Shown: positions 46,576 to 57,214 of the stretch, in pieces
Position numbering within the stretch: position 1 is the stretch's first letter
Layout: each line of letters opens with the position of its first letter
Assembly: GCA_027886185.1 (NCBI GenBank)
Contig: WOAB01000563.1
Location: forward strand, 8,680,001 to 8,744,000
Direction of reading: 5' to 3'
Source: Rheum nobile
Taxonomy: Eukaryota; Streptophyta; Magnoliopsida; Caryophyllales; Polygonaceae
DNA: 64,000 nucleotides
Position numbers and translations under genes: made by a program
Notes under the pieces: generated by a model
Told to the model about the DNA's origin: nothing
The model's database searches: none
What the model saw: the letters and a program-made list of their open reading frames with translations, nothing else

Positions 46576-47150
46576 ATGGCTCCGCCATCTCTAGATAGGC
46601 ATGAGTTCCCGGTTCCCTCATCGTGTTATGAGGTCGGTGAACCTAGTAGTCCACCCGAGGAGGTGAAGACCGTACTCCCTGAGTCGGTAGTGCTAGTGTC
46701 CGACGAGGCCGTGGTTCCTGTGGAAGAGCCTACATAGGAGCTAGGGGAGGACACTAAGGATGAAGAAGAGTTGTCAAGGTACGCTAGAGGGTACTATAAC
46801 GACGACTTCATGATTGAGATGATTTCCGAAGAGGACCTTGAGGAAGATCCTGAGAAGAAGGACCCCGAGGAAGACCTCGAGGGGCAGGGCCATAAGTCCG
46901 ATGACTTGGAGCGCTTATTGGTGGGCAACGAGGACCCGGAGTGGAGTTTATCTATCCAAGTCCGGTGTTGTCACCTGAGCGGGAGTACTCGACATTGTCT
47001 CCTGCCACTTGGAAGGCGATTAGTGCTGAAGCACATTGCCAGGTGGATGAGACGGTTGAGCGTGCTCGTTGGAGGGCAATGCCGTGGGAGTCAATGGATA
47101 CACCAGTTGTGGTCCCGACTCACCCAGTCAGGCCAAGGCCCCAAGTACTA
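46576..47150 (+). pseudogene. Tekay-2 acidic upstream ORF and gag remnant
   Basis: It starts at ATG 46576 (MAPPSLDRHEF). A TAG lies at 46735-46737, then an acidic stretch (EEDLEEDPEKKDPEEDLEG). A frameshift near 46940 leads to YPSPVLSPEREYSTL and ends near 47150, where the sequence jumps to the protease leader QCLYEMREADG. No capsid core or zinc knuckle is present. A similar acidic ORF precedes gag in Tekay-3. Function unknown. Confidence 0.7.
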
Positions 47151-47680
47151 GAGGAACGATTGGAGGTCAAGATCAATGCCTGTACGAGATGCGTGAGGCT
47201 GATGGACCTAACGCTCCAGTTGCTCAAGGTACTCTATACCTTCATTCTACTCCTGTGTGTAGGTTGTTGGATTTGGGTGCTACCCATTCTTTCGTTTCAG
47301 AGAGTTGTGTTAGTAAGTTAGGATTAGTCTGCAACGAGGTTTGTGAGCCTTTAGTTGTGAATCTTCCTAATAGTGAACGCTTAGTGGGGACTAAGTGTCT
47401 GTCTGAATTTTCGATTACCATTTAGGGTAAGAAATTCAAGGCATATTTGATCTGTATTGCCATGGCTCCATACGACATTATTATTGGTATGGATTGGCTG
47501 ACACGTCATAGGGCGGTAATCGACTTCAGTGCAAGAACTGTGACGGTGTCATCTGGGGGCCAGAGTGAGTGCAAATTTAAGGGTCAGAATGACGCTGATA
47601 GCGGCAGGCTTATCAATGCGATGGCTGCGTTTAAGCTACTTCGACAGTGTTATGTCGGGTACCTTTGCTATCTGGATTCG
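47151..47680 (+). pseudogene. Tekay-2 protease
   Basis: It has the same family as Tekay-1, but the active site reads LDLGATHSFVS: Ser replaced by Leu (TCG to TTG) in DSG. A TAG at 47423-47425 (CAA in Tekay-1), then YDIIIGMDWL. A frameshift near 47685 leads to the RT frame. Confidence 0.88.
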
Positions 47681-50619
47681 CCCATACAGATGAACCAACA
47701 ATTCTTGATAGTCCTGTGATTCGTGAATTTCCTGATGTTTTTCCGGAAGAGATTCCTGGATTACCCCCGCATCGTGTCGTGGAATTTTCTATTGATCTTG
47801 AATCGGGTACTGCGCCGATCTCGAAGGCACCGTACCGGATGGCTCCTGCTGAGATGCAAGAGTTGAAGAAGCAACTAGAGGATCTTCTCGACAAAGGTTA
47901 TATAAGACCGAGTGCATCGCCTTGGGGTGCTCCGGTCTTGTTTGTCAAGAAGAAGGATGGATCGTTTTGACTTTGTATCGACTATCGTAAGTTGAATAAA
48001 GTCACGATCAAGAACAAATATCCTTTGCCAAGGATTGATGATCTGTTGGATCAGTTGCAGGGAGCTAAAGTCTTTTCCAAGATCGATCTGAGATCTGGTT
48101 ATCATCAGCTCAGAATTCGTGAGGAAGATATTCCGAGGACTGCATTCCGGACGAGGTATGGTCACTACGAGTTCGTAGTCATGCCATTCGGACTTACCAA
48201 CGCTCCAGCGGTCTTTATGGTCTTAATGAATCGATGTTTTCACCAGTACTTAGATAAGTTCGTGGTGGTTTTCATCGATGACATTTTGATTTATTCTCCG
48301 AATGAGGAAGTTCACGAGGAACACCTTCGGATTGTGTTGTCAATCCTTAGACAAAATGAGTTGTACGCTAAATTGTCTAAGTGCGATTTTTGGATCAAGA
48401 AAGTGGCTTTCTTAGGCCATGTGATCAATGAGAAGGGGGTAATGGTTGATCCCCAAAAGATTGAAGCAGTAGCTAACTGGAAGCGGCCTCAAAATGTGAA
48501 GGAGATGCGCAGTTTCCTTGGACTTGTCGGATATTATAGACGGTTTATAGAGGGATTTTCTAAGATCGCTCTACCTATGACCGGTCTACTTCGCAAGGTC
48601 CACAAGAAGTTTGTCTGGAATGACAAGTGTGAGGCCAATTTTCAGAAATTGAAGCAATTTCTGACCTCCGCACCAGTGCTAACGCTACCAGACGGAACTG
48701 ATGATTATGCGGTCTATAGTGATGCTTCGAAGAGTGGTTTAGGATGCGTGTTGATGCAAAGAGGCAAGGTTATTGCTTACGCGTCAAGGCAGCTGGAAAC
48801 CTATAAAGAAAACTATCCGACGCATGATCTGGAGTTAGCGGCGATAGTGTTTGCCTTGGAGATTTGGAGACATTATCTCTATGGCGTGAGATGCCAAGTC
48901 TTCACCGACCACAAGAGTCTCAAGTATGTATTCACTCAGAAGGAGTTGAATATGAGACAACGTCATTGGTTAGAGCTACTCAAAGACTACGACCTCGAAT
49001 TGCTGTATCATCCGGGCAAGGCTAATGTAGTAGCCGATGCATTGAGCTGGAAGATGCCGCACGAGACAGTAGTGGCTTTGCTTATGGTTCAGACCGAATT
49101 GTACCAAGGATTGTGCGAAGCAGAAGTCTTGTACGATGAACGTCAAGGATACCTGAGTATGCTTGAAATCCAAGCTACACTTCTTGATCAGATCAGGGAA
49201 AAGCAGGTTGATGACGTGATCTTGGTGAAGCTGTGTGATGAAGTGATGAACGGGAAGGCTCTCGGTTTTGTGATCCAAGAGGATGGATCACTTTGGTTTC
49301 AAAACTGAATTTGTGTGCCTGACGTTGATGGTCTTCGCCCATTGGTAATGAGAGAAGCCCATTCGTCAGCCTACTCTGTACATCCAGGCTCTAGCAAAAT
49401 GTACAAGGACCTCCGGAAGAATTTCTGGTGGCCCAACATGAAATGGGATATAGCAGAATTTGTGGCGAAATGCATGACTTGTCAGAAAGTCAAGATAGAG
49501 CACCGCAAACCAGGTGGTGAATTGCTACCTCTTCCAGTTCCAGAATGGAAATAGGAAGATATCGCAATGGATTTCGTCACAGAATTACGCAAGACTAAGA
49601 GTAAAAAAGATGCTATTTGGGTTATCATTGACAGGCTCACGAAGAGTTCTCACTTCGTGGCTATCAAGTCAACGTGGGGAACCCAAAGGTTAGCAGAAGT
49701 GTTTTTACACGAGGTTATCTGTTTGCATGGTACTCCAAAGACCATTGTATCGGATCGTGATGGCCGATTCATGTCAGAGTTCTGGAAAGAACTCCACAAA
49801 GCCATGGGAACTGAATTGAGATTCAACACTGCGTTTCATCCTCAAACGGATGGACAGTCTGAGAGGACTATCCAGACTCTGGAGGATATGTTGAGAGCAT
49901 GTGTACTCGATCGTCCGACTAGCTGGGAGGACAACTTGAGTCTAATCGAGTTCACATATAACAATAGCTAGCATGCTACTATCAAGATGGCTCCATTCGA
50001 AGCTTTGTATGGTCGCAGATGCAGATCTCCGATTTGTTGGGATGAGAACGCCGACATGATTGTTCTCGGACCAGAATTGGTCGAGAGAACTGCTTCGGAT
50101 ATTGCCTTAATAAGACAAAGGATGTTGACAGCGCAAAGTCGACATAAGTCTTACGCTGATCCAAAGCGTAGGAATGTCGAGTTTGAGGTTGGTGAAAAGG
50201 TCTTTGTCAAAGTCTCGCCATCTAAAGGCGTGTTCAGATTTGGTAAGCGTGGGAAGCTTAACCCTCGCTACGTGGGACCATTTGAAATTCTTGATAGAGT
50301 GGGATCTCTAGCATACCGTTTGGCATTGCCGCCATCGGCACATCCAGTGCATAATGTGTTCCATGTATCCTTGTTGAGGAAATACATGCCAGATGAATCT
50401 CATGTGCTGAGTTATGAAGACATCGAGATTCAGGAAAATGGTACCTACGAAGAGATACCTGTGCGTATTCTAGAGCGTCGTGTAAAACAATTGCGCAACA
50501 AGGTGGTACCGTTGGTACGGATTTTGTGGTCCAAGTCAGGAACCGAAGAGGTTACTTGGGAGACTTGGGAAACTGTGGAGGATATGCTTAGACGCTTTCC
50601 CGAGTTGTTTTCGGCCTAA
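47681..50619 (+). pseudogene. Tekay-2 RT, RNase H, integrase and chromodomain-like tail
   Basis: It is one continuous frame interrupted only by four stops: TGA 47968-47970, TGA 49306-49308, TAG 49552-49554 and TAG 49969-49971, each one base from the codon in Tekay-1 or the family. RT has FSKIDLRSGYHQ and VVFIDDILIYS; RNase H has YSDASKSGLGC, ELAAIVFAL, TDHKSL and VVADALSWK; integrase has HSSAYSVHP, CMTCQKVK, MDFVTELRK, SDRDGRF and FHPQTDGQSERT; GKRGKLNPRYVGPF follows. The C-terminus (SGTEEVTWE, then MLRRFPELF) resembles a chromodomain, which targets integration to heterochromatin in chromoviruses. Confidence 0.95.
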
Positions 50620-50640
50620 GTTTCGGGGTCGAAACTTCTT

Positions 50641-50655
50641 TTAAGGGGGAGGTAA
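50641..50655 (+). promoter_or_regulatory. Tekay-2 polypurine tract
   Basis: TTAAGGGGGAGGTAA lies directly before the 3' LTR. Confidence 0.88.
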
Positions 50656-53055
50656 TGTAATATCCCTCATTTCATAGGGGTAATTTTGAAATTTTCTTAT
50701 GCCCATATTACAAGTCAGATTAAATTCAAAGAAGTACGGACATTCTATGAGATGTTTGGTCTCTGTAGTATTTTTCTGATTAATATAAAATACAGTTAAT
50801 GTATTTTTGGGTTAAAAAGTTATTCGTGTACGAATATATTTAACCCGGGGTTAAGAATATTTAACCTCTTAGCAAGAAAGGACAAAACGGGTGAAAAGGG
50901 GGCAAAATTGGCCTTGACCGCACCCTGCCGCACCCGCAGCGAAGGCCAATGCCAGTGGCGGTCACGAGTCGGCCACCGCACCCCCACCGCACCCTGCCGC
51001 ACCCCGCGGTCGTCGTCAGCGTTGTCGTCATCTCGATAGAGTTTCTGCAGCTCTATCCCTTGGCCGATGCTTGCTCCTCACGTCTTTCCATCTGGTTGGG
51101 ACACCTCATGGCATACGTGTCTAGCTCCTGAGCAACCTTGTGGGACTATAAATGAGAGAGAAGGCAGAGAGGAAGCTCACAACTCCAGCTGCAACTTCAT
51201 CTTCCTCCAAGAAAACTCCATTGTTGACCAAAGCTTTGAGCTTTGTTTGTGAGAGAGATCGAATCCCTTTTGAGTACTAGAAAGGTGCTTCTAAGAGTTA
51301 TTCAAAGGTTTAAGAAGGTTGGAGATCAAACCAATAACAAATCAAAGTCGAACGAATCGATTTGGGTGAGTTCTCCATCGAAAATATGTCGTCTCCCTCG
51401 CCACTATAATCCCGCCGCACCCGCGGTAGAGGCTCCACCGCACCCGCGGCGAGCTTACCCGGGTTGTGTGTTCTTGGGTGTTTGGCTTTGGGCGAGGCTT
51501 GATTCCTTCGATTCATTTTGTATTCTTTTAGATTCATATATGTAGATATTGAATCTAACTTAGGGTCTCGTTATGGGTCGTTCCAGAGGGATTTAATATC
51601 CAGGATCTGTTCCAGTTTCAGACTCAGGAACCGTTGTCTCTAAGCTTGTTAAAGCTTTCGTCTTATCTAAGGCAAGTGGCGGTTCGCTGTTGCTCGTCAT
51701 TCCATATTTCTATTAATTATCAATTGTTTAATTGTTAATTAATTTGGGATGATTTACTGTTCTTTTGGGAATAGTTTGATAAATGATGTGAAAATAATAT
51801 GATATTTATAATATGTTGTATATCTGCTAGAACAACACTATTATAGATATATATTTATGATATTAGCCTGGAGGGCTTTGATATGATTATTACTGTGTTG
51901 AACTGTTTAGTTAGCACGAGTATTCGTAGGAGCGATGGACTATTCGAGGTCCAGTCGTTTCTTAATAACGATTAATGGTGCAAAGGGTGATAAACCCAAA
52001 AACCATTTGGTGGGTCATGACCGATCTCTATACTCGGGTATAGAGATGGTGGCACTTAACTGATGCTACAAATATTGGGATTCGTCCCATTCAGGAGTAT
52101 GTCGCTCATGGCGAAACATATATCCTATATGTCCCTCATGGCGAAACATATACTCAATATATGTCCCTCATGGCGAAACATATATTTAAAAGTCTATAAC
52201 GTGATGCGCGTTTGGGAATTTAAATAAGATAAGTGCCGTCGTAGCACATGATTAATATACTTCAGACGAGTAGTGCAGCTAGGGAATAGTGCAGCTAGGA
52301 AAGCTCGTCTTGACTTTGATCAGAGTACCATTCTCTTTCCAATCTGGATTCGCATTAAGCGGTGAGGTTGGTCGTGAACCGAAACATCAAGTCATTTTTG
52401 AACGCTTGTATGATTAGTTAATGTTCCCCATTTGTCATACTTCCGATAAGACTCAATTCGTTGGAGTCTTCTTTGGGATTGATTGCTGTGAGACTCGGTC
52501 TCCAGAATCTTCTCTTGATCATGCTGCTTGATATATTCCAGTAGGAGTATGGTGGTTGACTATCGTCATCGGTTTTAATTCGAGAAACGATGAGTCTAAC
52601 CTAATATGACTACTTCGAACCACTCTGCTTTGTACCCTTGCGTAGTCTTTCATTAGACTAACCAACCGTAATTGTTCTCTGCATGGTTGGCTGGTGTCAT
52701 CTGTTCGATTCGGCACATCAGATAAGAATCCGAGAAACAAAGGCTAGAACGACTATAAAAGCAAACGGTGTTTTAATGGATTTATCAGGTTGCGATCCTT
52801 GACGGGTGATCATTACGATCAAGACCCTTGTATTTATACTTTGTAAAGACTTTCGTTTATTACTCTGTTTTGTCCTATGGGGATTGGGATGTAATCCCCA
52901 TACATATGTTTTAACCAAAGATTTTGGTGTTTACATCATGATTGTTGTTTATGATTTGTATTTAAACCGGTAAAGCCTGGGTTGGCTTCGGTGTGGAAAC
53001 CGAGGTCACTGGCGGTAATATCTTTCCAAATGGGTTACGATTTGGGAGTGTTATA
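50656..53055 (+). repeat. Tekay-2 3' LTR
   Basis: It is 2400 bp and ends TGTTATA where the 5' LTR ends TGTTACA (a C to T change of the terminal CA). It has the same TATA box, hairpin (52024-52047) and triple repeat as the 5' LTR. Confidence 0.94.
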
Positions 53056-53060
53056 GAGAA

Positions 53061-53425
53061 TTCAACAAATCTAAAATCCTAAGGATCCGCCACGCTTGTG
53101 GCATGACCTGACACGACGCAAGCGCTAGAGTCGCCAGGAAATCCCTGACAAGAGAAGAAAATGGAAACGTATGACCTATCCGAAATGAATAGGCATAAAA
53201 ACAAATCCACCCCTCATAACGAGCGTCGACTCTCTCGTCCGGATGCGGCAACCTCGTGACCGTCTCAGGAGGGAAGCCTCCGACTTGAAGGATCTGCTCC
53301 AACTCTGCTTTCGTCAGCGTCCCCGTCAGAGCATCAGCCTCCTTCAAAAGGAAAAGGGGGGGGGGCTCGTTCTTGCTCGAGTTCTAGTGAGTAGCAGATG
53401 ACTCGGAAGAATCACTAGAAACCAT
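53061..53425 (-). pseudogene. Tat antisense ORF, N-terminal part
   Basis: It starts at ATG 53425 (MVSSDSSESSATH) with a TAG at 53384-53386. It then runs KAELEQILQVGGFPPETVTR, RYEGWICFYAYSF, and SLVRDFLATLAL, and QAWRILRILDLL. The GW-CFYAYSFR-G-FPF pattern is that of the putative gypsy-type transposon protein family (Pfam Transposase_28-like). A run of G bases at 53358-53368 encodes prolines. It continues at 43907 after removing Tekay-2. Confidence 0.82.
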
Positions 53426-53640
53426 TTCCAGAACAGAAAGAGGGGGAAATTGAAGAGCAATTTTTTGAAAAGCCTAGAGAACCTACCAAAATCAGAGCAA
53501 AGGGTAGAAGATGAAGTAAAACCATCAAAACCTACTTTGGATTTATGGAGGGAATCATCAATTCACAGAGACGTCCCATCACACCGCGAGATTGTCGCCA
53601 CGTAACCCTCGCCTGTCGCGCCCAAATCGGAGGGTGGAGA
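53426..53640 (-). other. Leader of the Tat antisense ORF; right edge of the Tat backbone
   Basis: It is non-coding, with T-rich and C-rich runs on the minus strand as in a 5' UTR. The boundary with the copia-like leader is not sharp to me; about 53640 is an estimate. No Tat 3' LTR (TGTTGGGCCC) follows. Confidence 0.5.
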
Positions 53641-53796
53641 TCATGTGGCTTTCCATGCACTTTTCCCACCATGTTTCTTCTCCCTTCTTTCGGATATGTG
53701 GCTTGTTGGTGGAGATTCCGAGCTCAAACTTGCTTGGCTGAGACATGATCTGCAAACTTAACAAAGATCTAGAGCTTTTCCTGCTCTGATACCAAT
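53641..53796 (-). pseudogene. Copia-like element leader and start of an ORF, truncated
   Basis: Inside the LTR the minus strand has a perfect initiator-Met PBS TGGTATCAGAGC (53794-53783). A short ORF then starts MSQPSKFELGIS and runs through ETWWEKCMES before homology is lost at the Tat junction. I do not recognise the protein. Confidence 0.55.
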
Positions 53797-54915
53797 TGAA
53801 GGATCGTGATTGTTAGATTAATAATCAGGGAATTGAGAATAAAGTTTACAGTTCCCTTCACAGCGAAAATAAACAATCAACTAAATGAACAAGTTCCTTA
53901 TAGTGGAAACCTTCGATTGCCAACTAGCAATCTAGGATAAAAACCACTACCTTTCTTCCGAAAGGATTTCAAGGTCTACTTCTTGATTTCTTATCACTTC
54001 GGTTACAACTTATCCTAGGAACAAACACACAGTTTCTTTGTCTTACACACAGTTAGACAATCCTAGATAACTTAACAGAAAGTATAATCAATCCAAGAAG
54101 CAGTCCTAAGCACTAAGGAACTAGCTCACTTACAGTCACAGAAACTATCACACGGCTCTTTGATTCCTTGACTGGTTCCTCTTGATCTTGTTCTGATTTG
54201 ATGATCTTGTTGATAGCTTCACACTATGATATTTGCTATGGAGTGTGATTCTTGTAGTTGTGCTTGAAGATAACAACAGAGCTTATCTTCCTTATATAGT
54301 GGATTCTTCGAGGTTGGATCTTCTCTTGGTTCCCACAGATCAAGCTTGCCCTAGGATGTGTGGTAATCCTTGATTCACGCTGTCTTTGACATATACCAAC
54401 AACCTAGGCAGCTCAGAATCCACTTTGGTTGGTCAACTGCTTCAGCCAAGTCTGCCAAGTCGTTGTCCAACTCCTTTCGTCCGAGGTTCAACAATCTGGA
54501 CACTTGGGAACTGTCCTCTTGATGGTGACAACTTTATGACCTGTCGCTTTCAACAACCTTTGTCCGAGGTTGTGTGTTCTGGACATCTTGGAGCTTTGCT
54601 TTGGATGGAGGCAGACTTTGGAAGCTTCGCTCATGTCGCTTTCACCTCCTTTTGTCCAAGGTTTGGTGTTCTCAGATTTCTCGGGAAAATCAACATCACG
54701 TGTTGGATTTCTCGGCACACCTGGGTTCCTTTGGCTTGCTGTTTGGTTTCTTTGTCTTGTTTGGCTTCCATGGTTTTGACAATTTTCCTGTGGTTCCTTA
54801 ACACATATCTTTGAGATAAAACATTAGTATCAAAATATTTGTCATCTTCAAAAGTAGAGAACTGAGGAAAGGAACTCTCATGGGAACTGAGGTTCATGAG
54901 TTCCGTTTCCTAACA
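53797..54915 (-). repeat. LTR of a copia-like element (PBS side kept)
   Basis: On the minus strand it begins TGTTAGGAAACGG (54915) and ends ACGATCCTTCA (53797), followed by the PBS. It is 1119 bp. A minus-strand TATA box TATATAAGGAAG lies at about 54292-54299. No partner LTR or matching target duplication is in the window, so this is the 5' end of a truncated element inserted in a copia gag. Confidence 0.8.
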
Positions 54916-55136
54916 CTTTGGCTATACCTCTCTACAATCTCTAACCACAAATCCTTAGCTGAACCTGTATAGATAAAGGTGCCTGCTAGTTCTGGCCTTA
55001 TTGAGTTCAACAGCCAACAAGCCACCATTCCATCTGCCCTGCTCCATCGTGCAAAATTAGGTGAATCTTCTGCCGGCTTCACCACTTTTCCATCAAGAAA
55101 TCCAAGTTTAAGCTTTGTCCCCAAGCTTAAGTACAA
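54916..55136 (-). pseudogene. Copia-type gag fragment
   Basis: The minus strand reads LGTKLKLGFLDGKVVKPAED, then WLLNSIRPELAG and KDLWLEIVERYSQS, the N-terminal part of copia gag (Retrotran_gag_3/UBN2-like). It is cut at 54916 by the LTR and lacks its start and C-terminus. Confidence 0.82.
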
Positions 55137-56459
55137 GTTGTTTTGTTAGCTAACTCCAACTAACAAACTTTTAACTATAGTTCATTAAACTGAACTAAAT
55201 AGAGTAGAGTTAAACTAACTCAAACTCTTAACAAGCTTAACAACCACCTAAGCCTCTATTCTCTATAACCTTCTGCACGGTGGGAATGAGTGTGAATTGT
55301 GTGGGTGGGTGATGTAAGCGATCAACAATTTGCAAGAGATCAAAGTGAAATTGTGTGGGTGGGGGAATACGTAAGGTGAGGTGGTAATGGAGTTGGGATG
55401 GGTCGTAGGAAGCCATGGGAATTGGGGATTTTGGGTGTTGTCGAGTCTAGGGTTTCAACGAAGGAAAATTTACTCTGTAATTTATATCCTAAAAAAAATG
55501 ATTTAAATACTTGTAAAATGAATGAAATTTTGCTTTTAAATGTCGAAAATCTGATATCACTTGATTCGTGGCAAACGCTTTCACCACGATTGATACTTTG
55601 GTCAGTCTTCGAGACAAAATCTGAATTCATGAGTTTTCGTGGAGAATAGGAAGAACTTCCAAGAAGATTACAAACTTGAATTTAATGAATAAAAACACTC
55701 AATACTTGAATTAATCGAACGAACAAGAATCACAAGAGTTGGGAATTAGAAATATACAAGCGCCTAGCCAAATGCTTATGTCTTCCAATCTGCTTCGTGA
55801 TTAAAGAGAAACGTTCTTAAATAACAACTAGGGTTACATAACATAGGCTTAGAAAATAACTAACATAATTACCTAAAATAATTAAAACATTAAAAGTGTT
55901 TAAAAAAACCAAACATGGAACCCGGGTAAAATTCTCGAAATAGTACCATGGCGTACGGTCATGCGGCGGAAACACACGACTAAAACCGTGTACCAAACCT
56001 TGAAGCACAATCGTGCATTTGCGACGCACGACCAGTAAAGGGAGCTGCATGACTAGTGAAGAGCTGAAGGAGGCGCACGACCTAGGCTTGGGTCGTGCGT
56101 TTACGGAGCACAACCAAAGCCCATTACTAAGAAGGTGTGCACGGTCGTGTGTCTAGGGCGCACGTCCTAGGCATATGGTCATGTGATTGGGGCGTGTGAG
56201 CTTGGCCTATGGTCGCGTGTTTGCGGTATGCAGGCTTGGACTGTGGTTGCTTGTTTGGGGCGTGTGGGCTTGGCTTATGGTCGCGCGCCTTGTCAATAGT
56301 TGGCGGCTCTCTTTGTATTGGCTCGGTTGCGTTAGGGATTGATTCAGAGACCCATGACGATAATGAAAGGAGTTGAGTCACATGAACGAGTTGCTCATGG
56401 GTACCATTGGAGTCATCTTGGTGCCATTCGAATCGTCCCTCCCTTGTTGCCATCATCAC
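55137..56459. other. Unassigned degenerate region with GC-rich motifs
   Basis: No protein family is recognised. The frame 56127-56459 (minus) overlaps the minisatellite and is low-complexity at its end. The segment 55920-56290 is rich in variants of GTCGTGCG and its complement. It is probably an old LTR or leader of an unidentified retroelement. Confidence 0.4.
56143..56289 (+). repeat. 34-bp minisatellite, four units plus a partial
   Basis: Units start at 56143, 56177, 56211 and 56245 and each begins GGTCGYGTG or a close variant and ends TTGG-CTAT-like; a fifth begins at 56279. Units differ at many positions. Confidence 0.8.
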
Positions 56460-57094
56460 TAGGGGTGAGCAAATATATCCGATCCGGCTGATCCGATCCG
56501 AAAATCCGCCGATCCGTATCCTAAAAATCCGTATCCGAAAATATCCTTTAAGTTTTTATCCGTATTCGATCCGATTCGGGTGGTTTTGCCGGATACTTGA
56601 ACCGGATACGGATCGAGATATTTAGCTTACCGGATATCCGATAATATCCGGTACTATTCATATAATATTTATAATCATAAATTTGTTTATTATAACTAAT
56701 ATATTGAGTAATATATTAATAAATTTTACATCCTTAATCACATATTTATATTGTTGTCCAAGTAAAATATTGTAAATACATTTTCATATGAATAATAAGT
56801 GTGTATATAATTTAAATCGTACGAACAAATTAAGAAACAACCTACAAATTTTATTTCTTAATTTACAAATTTATTACTTTTGAATTTAAAAAATGAATAT
56901 ATTGATTTATTTTTAATAGATTTGTAGTAACCGGATAATTCGGATATCCGGCTCAGATATCCGATCCGATCCGGGTCCTTTTTATCGGATATCCGTTTCA
57001 AAACGGACCGGATACGGATCGGGGTTTTGTAAATTTTTGAACCGGATATCCGGTATAACGGATCGGATCGGATCGATCCGTTTGCTCACCCCTA
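56460..57094. mobile_element. hAT-type MITE
   Basis: The terminal inverted repeat TAGGGGTGAGCAAA (56460) / TTTGCTCACCCCTA (to 57094) is flanked by perfect 8-bp duplications ATCATCAC (56452-56459 and 57095-57102), the hAT length. It is 635 bp and has no ORF. Subterminal regions are dense in GGATATCCGG and GATCCGATCCG motifs; the core is very AT-rich. Confidence 0.92.
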
Positions 57095-57214
57095 ATCATC
57101 ACGGCCCAAAATCCGTTCACCCATTGCATATTCAAGGAGCTTGAGGAATTGAAGTTCAAGGTTGGCATTGATCATGGCCTAGACACACTACAAGTTGCGT
57201 TCTTTGGAGGTAAA
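57095..57214. other. Short flank between MITE and Tekay-3
   Basis: It is the continuation of the region left of the MITE. The plus strand reads an open stretch (KELEELKFKVGIDHGLD) that runs into the Tekay-3 LTR. I do not recognise it. Confidence 0.35.

Larger units (their letters stand above)
43908..53055 (+). mobile_element. Tekay-2: near-complete Tekay/Del-like chromovirus without gag core
   Basis: LTRs are at 43908-46317 and 50656-53055, with perfect GAGAA duplications (43903-43907 and 53056-53060), an initiator-Met PBS and a purine tract. Pol is in order from protease to integrase with a chromodomain-like tail (EEVTWETWETVEDMLRRFPE). The capsid and zinc knuckles are deleted. Excising it with one GAGAA restores the reading frame of the Tat antisense ORF (codon across 53061/43907, in phase with 43873). 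Confidence 0.95.
3941..53640 (+). mobile_element. Tat-lineage (Ogre/Retand-like) Ty3/gypsy backbone element, interrupted five times
   Basis: The pieces in order are: 5' LTR (3941-4168 and 10392-10816), PBS, gag (10873-12331 and 18356 on), protease (to 19078), RT (to 19456, 23519-23866, 38969 on), two RNase H domains, integrase (to about 41647), a spacer, and an antisense ORF (42505-43907 and 53061-53425). Without the insertions it is about 9 kb, normal for the group. Dual RNase H domains plus an antisense ORF after pol are Tat-lineage traits. The 3' LTR is not present: sequence after about 53640 belongs to a copia-like element, so this end is deleted or lies beyond the window. Confidence 0.9.
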
